This document shows, one piece after another, positions 1 to 11,062 of a DNA stretch of 64,000 nucleotides; position 1 is the stretch's first letter; each line of letters opens with the position of its first letter. The notes under the pieces were generated by a model that ran no database searches, was not told the DNA's origin, and saw nothing but the letters and a program-made list of their open reading frames with translations. The stretch covers positions 1,426,001 through 1,490,000 of the forward strand of contig JAHRBS010000001.1 in the NCBI GenBank assembly GCA_024305745.1, written 5' to 3'. This DNA comes from Polyporus tsugae (Eukaryota; Basidiomycota; Agaricomycetes; Polyporales; Polyporaceae). The position numbers were made by a program, and so were the translations under genes.

Positions 1-227
1 TCGATCTCCACTCTGGAGAACCGTTCGATCCAACAGTACAAGGCGTTTGGGACAACTACCGGGTCAAGCGGCAGATGCTTCACTCCTGGTTTGTCCGCCC
101 ACTTCAGATTTACCAGCCAGTGCATTAACACCTCTTCCTCAGTTCGGTTATTGCCGTCAACCTCTTGTCCACCGACGAGATCTTGCGAGCGGGGCGTAGT
201 TCACTGAAACCAGACGGGCAGCAGTAG
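1..227 (+). CDS. CCT6: T-complex protein 1 subunit zeta (CCT6), C-terminal end only
   Basis: Partial gene running in from the left edge. Two exons are visible, 1-88 and 143-227, joined by a GT..AG intron (donor at 89, acceptor AG at 141-142) that keeps the frame across a split Cys codon. The first exon reads [20 protein letters not shown], the second ends in a stretch containing [15 protein letters not shown] before a TAG at 225-227. The pattern G-W/VWDNY-VK-Q-LHSC followed by DEI-RAG-SS is the conserved C-terminus of the CCT zeta subunit, one of eight subunits of the cytosolic chaperonin that folds actin and tubulin. Only the end of the equatorial domain is in the window. The gene is convergent with SET9, 345 bp away. 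The family call is from recognised sequence and the intron is inferred from frame. Confidence 0.87.
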
Positions 228-572
228 ATAATCATGTAAGATAGACGAACAGCACTATTCGAAACCTTCATGTTGTACATGCTAAATGTTCGACGCAAGC
301 CGAACACCGATTTCCATTATGTTGCTCAAGATACGCCCGAGCACGTATTACATACATGTACAGTGAGAGGTATATGCTAGCAGTATATCAGCGTTGAAGC
401 AGGGTCGGAAGATGCAGAAGACGACGACAACATAACGGTACAATAAGGAGCAATAAGAAAGCGCAAGCCATCGTTCAACGGATTCTTGTGTCCAACACAT
501 TGTCAGATGTAAACACTAACGGTGACAAGTACGCAGTCTGGAGGAAAGGAATAAAAATGTTGAGTAATCCAT
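228..572. other. Short convergent intergenic region
   Basis: This is the 3' flank shared by CCT6 (+) and SET9 (-). I see no coding potential beyond short shadow frames and no RNA gene. It presumably holds both polyadenylation regions. Confidence 0.5.
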
Positions 573-3500
573 CTAGTCCGTGTCGTCCGAGCTCCCACTC
601 TCCCACCCCGCTCGTATGAGCTTGGTAGGCGCAGGTGAGATGTTGGTGGTAACGGTGACGGTAGTGCTACGATGAAGGAACGGCGCATTCATAGGAAGCA
701 AAACGGTTTGCTGCCAGGTTTTGCTTGGTGACTTCCGAGGAGAGGGAGGTGTATACTCAGGGAGAGAAGTTGCGGATGGTGGTCTGGACTCCGTGTTTGA
801 GGGTGGGTCAGAGACGGACACAAGCCGTTCGACAATCTGCTCGGAATCGTCAGTTAGGTCGAGCAGCGCGGAAGACGCTGACGAGGACCGACGGCCAGGT
901 TTGTAGATTGACAGGATACTAGGGCCACGGAAGCCCTCCTGAGTAGGAGCATTGACACGTCAGCGTTATTAGCTATGCAAACGCCGTAAGGCGAGTACCA
1001 GGCTAGTGAGCTTACCTCTTCAGAAGAACCCTCGGGATCTACGCTTCCGTGGACAGGTTCGGAGTCCCCAGCGTCCATGGACGTCTCGTCTGCATCAGCT
1101 TCGAACAGATCCGTGAAGCTGACCATTTCGGGCCTCGACAGTGCCTTCCCTTCGGACGGCTCCTCGTGTTCATCCGGATCGGTCCCAGCAGATGATACGG
1201 GACCCCATCGTCGCCTCGCCATGTTGAGTGGATTAGGTTTGAAGGTGAAAGAGCGAGATCCGGCGTAGGCGGCTTTGACCATCAGTTTGGGGCGAACAAA
1301 CATCGGCCTATATCCGTCCGACTCGTCCACTTCTTCCCTCTCCTGACTCGACTCTTCAGCATCAACATCGCCCGACTCGTCCACTGCAACCACGGGATGC
1401 TCGACATCATCCTCTGGCGTGACTGGTAAATCGGTATCATCGTCGGTGGATGATTGGCGGCAGTATACATCTGAAAGGATCGGGATCTCTTCCGGATCTT
1501 CTGGAGGGACTGACGAGGTCCACTTGCGACGAGCGAATGTGAGAGGATTGGGCCGGGAAAGGAGCCCTGCACCACTCTTCGACGCAGTTAAGAGTGGTCG
1601 CCGAAAAGGTTGAAGATCTTCCTCCTCTTCCACTTCCTCCCCGTACGATGCGGCAGATAAGTCAGCCTCCTCGCCTTCCACCTTGACCAGAATTTGCGGC
1701 TCCTCGTCCTCATCGACATCCACCTTGCGACGCTTATGACGCTCTTCCTCTTCCACTTCATCCTCGGACTCCTGGAGCGAACGCTTTGGAGATTGATATT
1801 GTGCTTCGCTAGCACCCCGCGCGACTGTCTCCACCTTCGAGGCCTCGCCTCCTGTGCCATCTTCGCCATCTCCGCTGGCGCCCGCGACGATCGCCTTGGG
1901 TCGCAGCTTGTTTGGCCTCCTCCCGCGTTGCATTCTTCGACTACCAGCCGTGGGGTGGAAGTTCTTCCGCATATATCGACCATTGGTCGTCGCCTTCTTA
2001 CCAAACCTGCCGTTCGCCTCGCGCGGTTGCGAGGCGACTGCGAGCGACTTTGGCGTAGGTAATTTGGGAGCGGCCTCCGTCTTGATAGACACGGGAGTAC
2101 ACGGTTCGGGTGGCAGAGTGCTTCCTGAGCTGCGGAGATGGTGGCGGTCGTTCGCCTCGGAATGTGGTGCGCTGAGAGAGGAGTCGGAGGAGTCAGAGTT
2201 TGCAGACGAAGACGAGGAGGTTGAGGCGGTAGAGAGAGGAGCCTTCGACGAAGAAGCAATAGGTGAGGCCTTGCCTTTCGACGGAGGCTCGCTCTCGCGA
2301 AGCTTGAGACTCGGTACGCGCGTGCGACTGCTGCGACGCTCGCTGACGCCCAGAAGCTCCCGTGCCTTGGTCGACATGCCCACCTTGTTCTTCGGCGGAC
2401 GACCGCGCGGCCGACCCGTAGGGGCGGGGGCGGAGGTAGCTGCGGATGTGGTGACCTTCTGTCTTTTCGGAGACGGGCCCTGCTCTTCCGCTTCCTCGGT
2501 GCGTTGTCGCTTGACTGGCCGCTTGTCAACAGTCGATGCTGATCGAGAGCTGGACGCGCCGTCGGAGAGCTTGTGGTTGAGTACGGCCAGAGACTTGTGG
2601 GATAAGTAAGCTGGAGTGTTACTTCTGTTCTCTCGTGGAGTTGGGATGAAGGCCGGGGTTCCATCCGTAGGCATGCGCTCTGGCCATCTGGTCGCGTAGA
2701 TAGCGAGATGGCGCATACATCTGCATGGACACGGAAGTGGGATCAACATGCAAGCCAAGAAGCCATAGAGCTTGCGACGCACCTTGGACATTCCTGTTCA
2801 ATCTGTTTTCGTGGTCTCCCTCGCTTCCCCGTCTTTTCAGGCAGTCCGTTCCACACCACCTTGTCATCAACCGAGATTACAGGGAGGACGTTCTTGCAAG
2901 TCATACACGTCGGAAGTAGCTTCCCGTCTACACCTCGGGGGCCGTCCTGCGGCTTCTTTACGAATGCATCGGGTGCATCCATCAGCGTCGGCACAATGGG
3001 GCGCCGTCTCAGCGACCGTCCTTCCAATTCTGGGTCGTCCTTCTCTTTCCCTTTGAGGTCTCCAACATCTGCGGTAGACGTGCGCGCGGAAGCGGGGGCC
3101 TTGCCCTTGCGGTCCTGCATCGGCGTCGTCAGGCGTGATGCTGCAGAGGTAGCGTCCTCGCGCGCACGTAGACGGGAGGAAGAACGGAGGGTGGGACCAT
3201 CTACGACAGACCCGTTGTCGGAGGTGAGGGGGGGCGTCTCGAGCTGACGAACGGCCGAAGCGGAGCGCGAGCTGGTAGCGCGCGCCTTATCCTTGCCCTT
3301 GTCGATGCTGAAGCTCGCAAAAACACTCTCCACCTCGGACCCAGCTCGCCCTTTCCGAGAGCGAGTAGAAATAATGAATGCGGGCGTCGTCTTCCGTGGG
3401 GTTGACACTGCGGAAGCGGGGCAACTGTCATCTGGCAACGTGTCCGTTTCAGGCGTGAGGATGCCGGTGCGTTTCGATGGCCCTGCAAGATCGGATGCTG

Positions 3501-5025
3501 ACGAACTGAAACGCAGTGCAGATGCGAGTTCTGATGTGGCGTCGGGCTCAAGTTCAGCCTCGACATCTGCATCCGAGGCATCTTCTTCGTTTGGCAAGAC
3601 AGCATAGACACCGCGGCGGGTGCGTCGCTCGTTGACGTTGACTGACACGGACTGGGTCGGAATGTCCTCTTGCTCTGCCGGCCAATTGGACTCCTCGTCA
3701 TTGTCTGACGAAGATTCATCGGGAGCGGAGCCGGAATCGGCAACTTCGTCGTCGTCGTGTGGTGCATAACCACCTCGCTGGTTGATCTCGCAGGTTTGGC
3801 AGAGACAATGACGGTTGTTGCGACCAACTGCGTAGAAAATCGCAGATCGTAAATGTGGAGACCGTCGAGCGAATGACAGACCAGTACTGGCGGAAGGTAC
3901 TTACAATATCCGTCGCCATAGTGCGCAGTCACTTCCTCTCCGACGCCTATATGCTTGATGACCCGGAATGTGATGTACCGCCCTTCACGGAACAGTTCAA
4001 CATTGTGGTCGCAATCGTGCTGTGTACAACAATGTGGAGAGGTCGAGCGACGGGCAATGACAAGGTGGACGGGAAGGGGGGTCAGCATAAAAACTAGAAG
4101 GAGCCCTCACCAAGTGGTGTAGGAGCAGAGGAGGATGGACACTCACGTTGACAAAGCGGGCGGGACCGAGGAACAAATGGTTTTTCTTGAGCTGCTTGGA
4201 ATGAATCACGCTGAAATCACGACGGATTCCAACACCTTCGGCGTGGCCGACATCGGTGCCTTTGAGCTCCTTGTCCTCTTCTTCTGTCAAGTCGGCCATG
4301 GAACCTTTGAGCTCGGATATGACCATTCCGGGGGCGAGGGGACGGGTGGCGAGGATACATAGCTCAGACTTGCCGGTGCGATGAGAATAGCGAGACGTAT
4401 GGGCGATCTCAATGGAGCCGGATGGGAGGTAGAGCTCGAAGTAACGGGAAGCGTGGCTGGAGAGGGAAGGTGCGCGTTAGGAAGGACGAATGCACGGGTG
4501 AAAGGTGATGGCCACATACGTGGCGAACGCGTTGACCTGCTTTTGATTGGATGATCGGAGATAATAACGTACAGCAGTGAGGCTGGGGTGAGGAAGAGGG
4601 AAAAGGGTGAGTGGTGGCCATGGAAGAGAGGGAAGTATTAGCGTACGATAGGAGATCGTCTACGGCTTGGCGAATGGCGGTCTGGCTGGGACCTTTGAAG
4701 GCGACAAGCTGCAGGAGGATGACGAAGAGGGCGAAGGCAGTGAGGGAGGATGGGTCGTAAGACGTCATTGGGCAAGGGAAGGGTACAACGAGGCACTCAC
4801 ACGTCGGACGATCTTCATGAGGTCCTCGGGGTCAGTCTTGGGGAGTCTCCTGGAAGGGTCCATCTTGTGGACCACGAGGGGGAAACCACCTGTACCAAGT
4901 TTCTCGACAAGAAGGTGACTGAGGAAGTCGTCGTCGCGCGAAAGGTCTTGCATGTTCATAATCTTGGTAGGTCGCCATGCGCCGTTGAGGACGGTGGAGG
5001 TGGAGCCTGCCATCGCGGAAGGCAT
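573..5025 (-). CDS. SET9: SET9/KMT5-type histone H4 lysine-20 methyltransferase
   Basis: Eight exons on the minus strand: 5025-4801, 4708-4647, 4582-4520, 4456-4147, 4019-3905, 3827-2783, 2720-1016, 938-573. All junctions are GT..AG, and the lengths sum to 3891 nt, exactly 1297 codons (1296 aa). The N-terminal region (MNMQDLSRDDDFLSHLLVEK) precedes a SET domain at about residues 140-260. It carries the RFVNHDCDHN motif across the exon 4/5 junction and EEVTAHYGDGYFG, followed by a post-SET-like CLCQTC cluster near 267-272. This is the Suv4-20/SET9 family, which methylates H4K20 in chromatin. Later exons encode a conserved Cys-rich block (MTCKNVLPV, ECPRCMRH) and two AT-hooks (KRGRPRK near 595, GRPRGRPPKNK near 709) in a long acidic, Ser-rich tail. 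Possible starts are Met at 5025, 5013 or 4959. I chose 5025 as the first in the open frame after a CT-rich leader, so the start is uncertain while the internal exons are firm. Confidence 0.9.
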
Positions 5026-5542
5026 GGTGAGGGGGAAGCCTGCCGCGACGAGGCAGAAGAGAAGTAGAGGGAAAAGAAAGCGGAGAAGGAGGAGGGGGAC
5101 GATGACGAGGGCGCACCGACGCGGACGGAGACAAGAACAAGTCTCTCGGGCCAGCAGCGCCCGCAACCTCAGCCACCCTCAGCCAATCACCCGACAGCGC
5201 GGTCCGCCCGGCGTCTCGGTCCCAAACAATACCAACCAACTTGAACCGCCGGCCCACACCGCACTCGCCCCTTGCGGTCCCCGCCCACGGCAACCAACAC
5301 AACAGCCTCCGCGCCGCTCTTATCCACACTTCCATTCACTCGCACAGCTTCATCAGGCATGCACGGAGCATATCATCATACAGCAGGAGCAATACTAGTA
5401 CCAGGAACATGCGCATGCGTCGGCAAATATTGTCATAGTGGCGGCCGTTTTCAAGTATCTACCCACTCGTCCTCCCACACCCCGTCGTCTCACATCCGCC
5501 AGAGTGCCAGACGGTGAGTCACCCAACTCCCACGCAACGTCC
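5026..5542. promoter_or_regulatory. SET9 upstream region / RPS8 downstream region
   Basis: About 500 bp between the RPS8 stop and the SET9 start; both genes are on the minus strand. No convincing ORF or RNA gene. The region must contain the SET9 promoter and the RPS8 polyadenylation site, but I cannot point to specific sites. Confidence 0.35.
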
Positions 5543-6637
5543 TTATGCTGCATGTGCGTGCTTCTGCTTGCCAGTCCTGAGCTTCCTCAGGTAGAACTGC
5601 AGTCACATGTGATAATCACCATCAGTACAACGCCGATTTCTCATCGCCACACTTCCCCGCACGCACCTCGAGTTCCCGACCCTCAAGAACGTAGCCGTCC
5701 GCACGACCAGACTGACCAGGCCGGCTGCTGATCGCAGCGTACAACCGACCAGCGGCAAATTGAGTCTCCAAGAGCGGGTCAATCTTCGCATCTACACAAT
5801 CCCACCATGACCATGGCGTCAGGGCTTATCACCAATCCTCCATGTTCAATCGCGACAACTTACCCTTCTTCCGCTCCTCAAGCTTGCGGACGACATGGTT
5901 GGACTGCTTTTTCTCCTCCTCGCCTTCGGGAGCAGCATCCTTCTTGCCGCCCTTCTTGGTAACAGGCTGGGCATACTGCGGGAATCAAAAGTTGTCACCT
6001 TCGGCAACTGAACGCAACGGCGGACGAGGGATCTGACGCACGTGAGCCTCGTACCACTGACGGAACGGGGTCGCGTCAACCTGGATAATGGCATTCTTGA
6101 CAAGAGTGTTCGTCCGGACAAGCTCGTTGTTGGACGCGTTGTAAGCCTATGGCAGCAAAAGGGGTGAATTCGAGACCTGGATGCACACTGGAGAAAAGTG
6201 CACGGAGCGAGAACGGAATGCGACACAAGATAGCCTACAACGTGGCGGAAGGTGGCAAGTGAATGGCAAAGTAGGATGAGACTTACTACACCGATGAGAC
6301 GGGTCTTCCTTGTGACTGACTCGCTGCCCCACGCAAAGTTGCCGGAGTCGAGACGAAGAGCGCGGTACTTAAGATTACCGCCGCGGACACGAACAGTGTG
6401 GACCCGCTTGGGACCGAGCTTGGTGTTAGCGGCTTGGCGACCAAGCTCAAACTTTCTCTTCTTGCGGTAGTGGGGGCGCTGGGCACCGGTGTGCGAACGT
6501 TTGTGCCGGGAGGAGCGGGAGATACCTGGATGATGGAAAGAACGTAGTGGGCGAAATGACGACGCACAGGGTCACAGAAACCATTGCATCAGCCTTGGGG
6601 CATATAGACAGCGGGGAAAGAGGCAGCACTGACCCAT
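5543..6637 (-). CDS. RPS8: 40S ribosomal protein S8 (eS8)
   Basis: Six exons on the minus strand: 6637-6634, 6525-6287, 6146-6042, 5975-5864, 5791-5667, 5596-5543. They total 639 nt, 212 aa plus TAA, close to the 200-208 aa usual for the family. The product starts [20 protein letters not shown] and ends [17 protein letters not shown], diagnostic of eS8, a small-subunit rRNA-binding ribosomal protein. Internal blocks such as [20 protein letters not shown] and [20 protein letters not shown] also match. The first coding exon is only ATGG (6634-6637), with the next exon completing the Gly-2 codon. Early, dense introns are typical of fungal ribosomal protein genes. The donor of the micro-exon is GTCAGT, slightly off consensus. 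The gene is divergent from the channel gene at 7668. Confidence 0.93.
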
Positions 6638-7667
6638 GTCGGATGGTCTTGAGGCTTCCGGGGATGGGAGTCGTGTCTGGCGGACTCGGGACTGTGGACG
6701 AGCGATTACAGTTCACAAATCAAGGTTTGATGCAAACCCAGCTCCGACTGAATCCCCAGCCACCGTCACCCGAGCGCCTGCCGATCCTTCCTGGTCATCG
6801 CTCAAGCGCTCAGATGCGCGGTAAACAACATCCCGCAGTTTCAGTCAGATATCGAAGTTGAAGGGTTTGGCATATTGAACCAGCTAATATTGAAGATAGG
6901 GGCTACGTAACACTGTGCCCGTGGTGCACGCGCGCGCCTTTACCTCTTAAAGTACTCTCGCAGCTCACACTTGCTCTCGTCTCCTCGTCATAGTTTGGCA
7001 CTTGTACAACAATACTTGAGCTACTGTCACAACTAGGGTGCATGTCAGCAGCCACCGACCTCGCCAACGCCACCTCATCGTGGCTCATATATGGCTGTAA
7101 GTACTGTGTATCGCTTTCCATTTGTCTCTCAGTCCGTGCATTCCAACTTCTGGCCTGGTCATTTTTTGGCGGTTGGAAAGATCCTCCGAGTCCACCTGCG
7201 TTTGCGGTAACTGGGAAGAATGGATCTCGTATGATATGGCTGTGTCTTGAGATTGAGGCCGAAGATGACGATGTTACCGGAGGCGCCGGGCGGCCACCCT
7301 CGGCCGGGAGCTGGGCGTCTGAGGGAGTCGGCTCGGCGGCGTGGTGTGCAGGCGAGTTGGGTGAGGAGATGCCAGATGGGCCTCGCCTGCTGTCGCGGAA
7401 ACAAGTGGAGTTGCTCGCTGTCCGCGACGTCGTACGTGGCGAGCCTCACTCCGTACCTCTTTGCTCCCCCTCCCCCTCCTTCACTTTGCTCCCCCCACAT
7501 ACCGCACGCCATCGCAACCGCCCAGAGAACAACGCCCCAAACAATAGACTTCGCCGGGTAAGCAGAACAATACAGCCCTTGTCCTCGTGCACAATGCCCC
7601 GCTCACACCCTCCCTGCACTTATAGCGTCTCGCACCAGCTCAGGCCGGTCGTGTCCTCCTGCCCTTC
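6638..7667. promoter_or_regulatory. Divergent promoter region between RPS8 and the TRP-like gene
   Basis: A 1-kb region between two divergently transcribed genes. Just before the channel gene, 7464-7500 is a strong C/T tract (runs of CTCCCCC), which is common upstream of fungal transcription starts. A short open stretch at 7042-7095 begins MSAATDLANATSSWLIYG and runs into a donor-like GTAAGT at 7096. It might be a first exon of an unrecognised transcript, but I could not find a convincing partner exon. Confidence 0.4.
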
Positions 7668-10075
7668 ATGTTTTTCTCTGTCGCCCGGTTGCGACTACTG
7701 GCTGCTCTCCTTCTCGCGCCAGCGCTTGTCGCTTCGCGCGATGACTCTCTCTGTGAGTATTGCCTCCCGTTTTGACCTTTCCGTCCCCTCACACTTCCTC
7801 CTAAAGTCACTTCTTCTGTCACCTACTGCGCCCCCCCTGAAAGTCTCCTCATCGAGCAGTTCGACATCGCCTATTTCGCAAAGAATGAGTCTATTGTCTT
7901 CAATATCTCAGCAGCCAGCGTCGTGCGTACCCAACCGTCGTCTTCAATCTTCTCTAACTTATCATATTCTCTCCCAAGGACCCAAACACCAATGTCGTCG
8001 CGAATCTGCTTCTCAACGTCTATGGCATGCAGCCAATCAATGTCTCCATCGACATTTGCTCCCTCTTCGGAGGTGCTCTTTGCCCTCTTCCTCTCTACAC
8101 CTTCAACGGTTCCGACTCCATCTCTCTCCCCAAGAACCTCAACATACAATCCCACCTCCCAGCCATAGCCTACGTCATTCCCGATCTCGAGGCTTACGCC
8201 CAGCTCACCCTCACTGATGTCAAGTCGGGAGATGTCAAAGCATGCGTTCAAACAACGTTGTCTAACGGGTGGTCCACACACCAGTACGCGGTAGAGTGGA
8301 CGACAGCCAGCATTGCTATCTTCGCTCTTACTGTTGCCATCTGGCAATCTATCGTCCACAGTGACCTTACGCTCGCTCCCATGCGCCTAATCGACGTCAT
8401 GTCTCTCTTTCAGACCATCGCTTTATCTGGTCTGCTTAGTCTCAACTTCCCCTCCCTTTACCGCTCATACACGCTCAACTTCGCATGGACCCTGGGCCTA
8501 TTTTCCGCCTCCACGACATCTCCTATCCAGCAGTCCATCAATCGCATGCGCCACCTCACGGGAGGCGACCTCTCCAACGCCAGTAGTAATGGTGCCATCG
8601 ACTTCGTAAACCGCAGGCTCAGTCCCTACAACTCCGCGAGTTTCGTCCTTGCCGATACACTGGCGCCCTCTGCGGGGCTTCCCTTCCTCAACGTTGACCC
8701 CACCAAGTTCCTCATCTCCAACACGTCTGCTTACTTTGAGCCTCAGATCTTGGTCGGTGGCGATGTTGCAACGGTTACCCAGGACTCGTCTAATATCCTT
8801 CAAGCTGGCATCCCCATTTACACGAACTCGATAGGCATCGCGACCGCTAATGCCTTCATGACCGTCTTTTTCCTGGCTCTCATCCTTGCTGCGATCACTC
8901 TCAGCTCGTTAGCCCTTTTGTATGGGGTTTGTATCCTACTCGGTCATACAAAGCTCGCTCGGAGACACCCGGGGATCGACGAATTTCGTTCAAGATATTT
9001 GTCCTTCGCGCGTGCATGGTGCCTACGTGCCGCTATGGTGTCATTGTTCCCTATCCTCGTTTTTACATTCTACCAGTGGACATTGAAGGACTCATGGCTG
9101 TCCATTGTACTGTCCGTCCTTCTCCTCATTGCGGTCGCGGCGATTTTCCTTCCGGCCACATTCTTCGCCACCCGCGCCTGTTTTCCTAAGGGAAAATGGT
9201 GTGGCATCGACCCACCCGATTGGGTAGCTCCTCTCACCGCTCCCTATCGTCCTAACAGGGCATACTATGTTCTACCCCTCCTCCTCCTCATGGTCATCAA
9301 GGCCCTCGTGACAGCCTTCGCCCGTGCGCATGGTACCGCGCAAATCATCATCTTCGTCGTCCTCGAGTTCTTCCTCTTCCTTTCAATAGTCATCCTCAAG
9401 CCTCATCGGACTCGCGGGGCGGACGTCCTTGCGGGTTACCTATGCGCCACACGCTTGGTGTGCAACGGGTTGATGGTCGCATTTGCGGAGTCGCTTGCGG
9501 TGAAACCTATCCCACGCGTTGCAATCGGAGCCATCGTTGCTGTTATCTTCTCGGTGGCGGTCGTGGTTATGTTCGTCAACATTCTCGTCAATATGGGGTT
9601 GTGGCGATTGCTCATCTTTGTCTTAACCTGCGGTCGTCGCGGTCGCGGTGTCGGTCATGTGGCACTTGCCAGCCATTCAAGCGATCCTTCGTGCGCAGAG
9701 AGGGGAAAGGCTATTGGGATTCCGTGCGAAGAGAAGGACAACATGACGGTGGCTACTGGCGATTCTCATCACTTCCCACGTCGCCCTGAGAATCCTTCAC
9801 CACCAAGTACGGTGTCGTGCTCGCAGGGTTCGCCTCCAAGTGCGATGTCGAGCACGACACTTGGGGAGACTCTCCCGCGAAGATGGTCTTTCCAGCACTC
9901 GCGACCTCCATCTGTCTCAACAAATGCACCCTACTCACCAGTATGTACTTACCGGACCTCTACAGCTTCATCACCTATTTCTGGCCAGCGACATAGTCGG
10001 AACATATCTTCGTCAGTCCCTACACCTCTAGAGGAACATTCCACATATGATACATTGGGGCCTCGGGCAGTATAG
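7668..10075 (+). CDS. TRP-like ion channel / ML-domain polytopic membrane protein
   Basis: Three exons, 7668-7752, 7807-7922 and 7979-10075, all GT..AG and in phase, giving 765 aa. Residues 1-23 (MFFSVARLRLLAALLLAPAL then VAS) form a signal peptide. A lumenal/extracellular region with paired cysteines (VTYCAPPE, VKACVQTTL) follows, resembling the ML-like domain of fungal TRP-like proteins. From about residue 170 there are nine or ten hydrophobic helices (e.g. ASIAIFALTVAIWQSIV, ANAFMTVFFLALILAAITL, YVLPLLLLMVIKALVTAF, VAIGAIVAVIFSVAVVVMF). The hydrophilic tail of about 120 aa is rich in Ser, Pro and Thr and is probably cytosolic. This order (signal peptide, ML-like domain, TRP channel-like helices) is the fungal family that includes yeast flavin-carrier (Flc) proteins and fission-yeast Pkd2, linked to calcium flux and cell-wall stress. 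The exact subfamily is not certain. Confidence 0.8.
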
Positions 10076-10659
10076 ATAGTACACATACATTTTCTATGAT
10101 TACGGTTATTGGACACCATCATAGTTGCATTGTTTTGCATGCTTACGCAGTCTCTACACATCTGTTACTCAGCACATCACTAGTCCTTATTGTATCAACA
10201 TTTAGAAATCATTATTTATTTAATAAGATAGTGTATTACAGGTAGAACACATGTATTGCCTCTATCTACTATGGTCCTTACGGCATGTCAAGTAGATACA
10301 GCTGAGGTTAGTCAGCCAGGCGCGTTGTTGGTGAGGTGGCCAGGTAAAACAGGGAAAAACCTGGCTGAGCTCATTGCAAGTGTCCAAATTAGATGTCACC
10401 AGTATCAGTGAGGAAATGCCATTACACACAGAGTGTGGGACTTAAAACAGGTTCAAATCATCTGGGTTTCCCCATCATCTTGTAAGGGCGGCCGCAGGCG
10501 CCCTTAGCACAGACCCGGATGTGCACATATACCCGCCGGTAGCTGAGGAGGTAGCTTCTCATTTACTCTGCCTTTTGGCATAGTGGCTTCAGTGGGTGTG
10601 TCTGAGCCAGTTTACACATCTCCCCCATTTTATACCCACTAAAACCCCGCTATTAACTG
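10076..10659. other. Unassigned transition from host gene to transposon nest
   Basis: No supported gene. It begins with an AT-rich 3' flank of the channel gene and ends with repeat-like sequence (10,560-10,660) containing a TTTTGGCATAGTGG stretch that resembles a tRNA box A. A similar stretch recurs near 11,699. This may be part of a transposon edge. Confidence 0.3.
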
Positions 10660-11062
10660 CCTAGTCATACAGCAGCATATGTGTATTTTTGAGAATAGGG
10701 AGCCATGTCTCTTCCAGCTTCTCTGTAACAGCTCGCTTCTGTAAGGTGAGAACAAAAGAGCGAGGACGAGGGATGAGAGATGAGAGCGAGTGTCACTGGC
10801 GGGTGCACACACAAGAATGAAGATGAGAACAAGAGCAGGTGAAACTGCATTGCTTTGACAAGGCTTACAGGACTGAGCATGTGAGAATATGAAGTACAGT
10901 AAGTCATGATCAAGTCATGGTATAGCACAGCACAAAGAATGAATCAGATACAAGACAACGAAAGAATGGAGATGGGCATATGAACCAGAATGTAACTACA
11001 AGCAACCGTGTGAGCATTGGAACTAAAGGCCATGACGCTCGTGTGATGGCGGGGCCATTACA
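10660..11062 (-). repeat. Possible 3' LTR of the older Gypsy element
   Basis: On the minus strand a TGTAATGGCC start at 11,062 follows a purine tract (TTGAGGAGGAGGTGG), the arrangement expected of a polypurine tract and 3' LTR. It lies just downstream of the degraded integrase/chromodomain frame. The opposite LTR is not in the window, so the outer limit near 10,660 is a guess. Confidence 0.35.

Noticed and set aside
1588..2664. Open frame of 358 codons on the minus strand within SET9
   Set aside because: Shadow of SET9 exon 7 in another frame; Arg/Pro/Ser-rich as expected of a frame-shifted acidic, GC-rich exon.
7042..8217. Long plus-strand open frame of 391 codons overlapping the start of the TRP-like gene
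   Set aside because: It crosses the promoter, introns and exon 1-2 of the channel gene in another frame, and its product is low-complexity with no recognisable domain.
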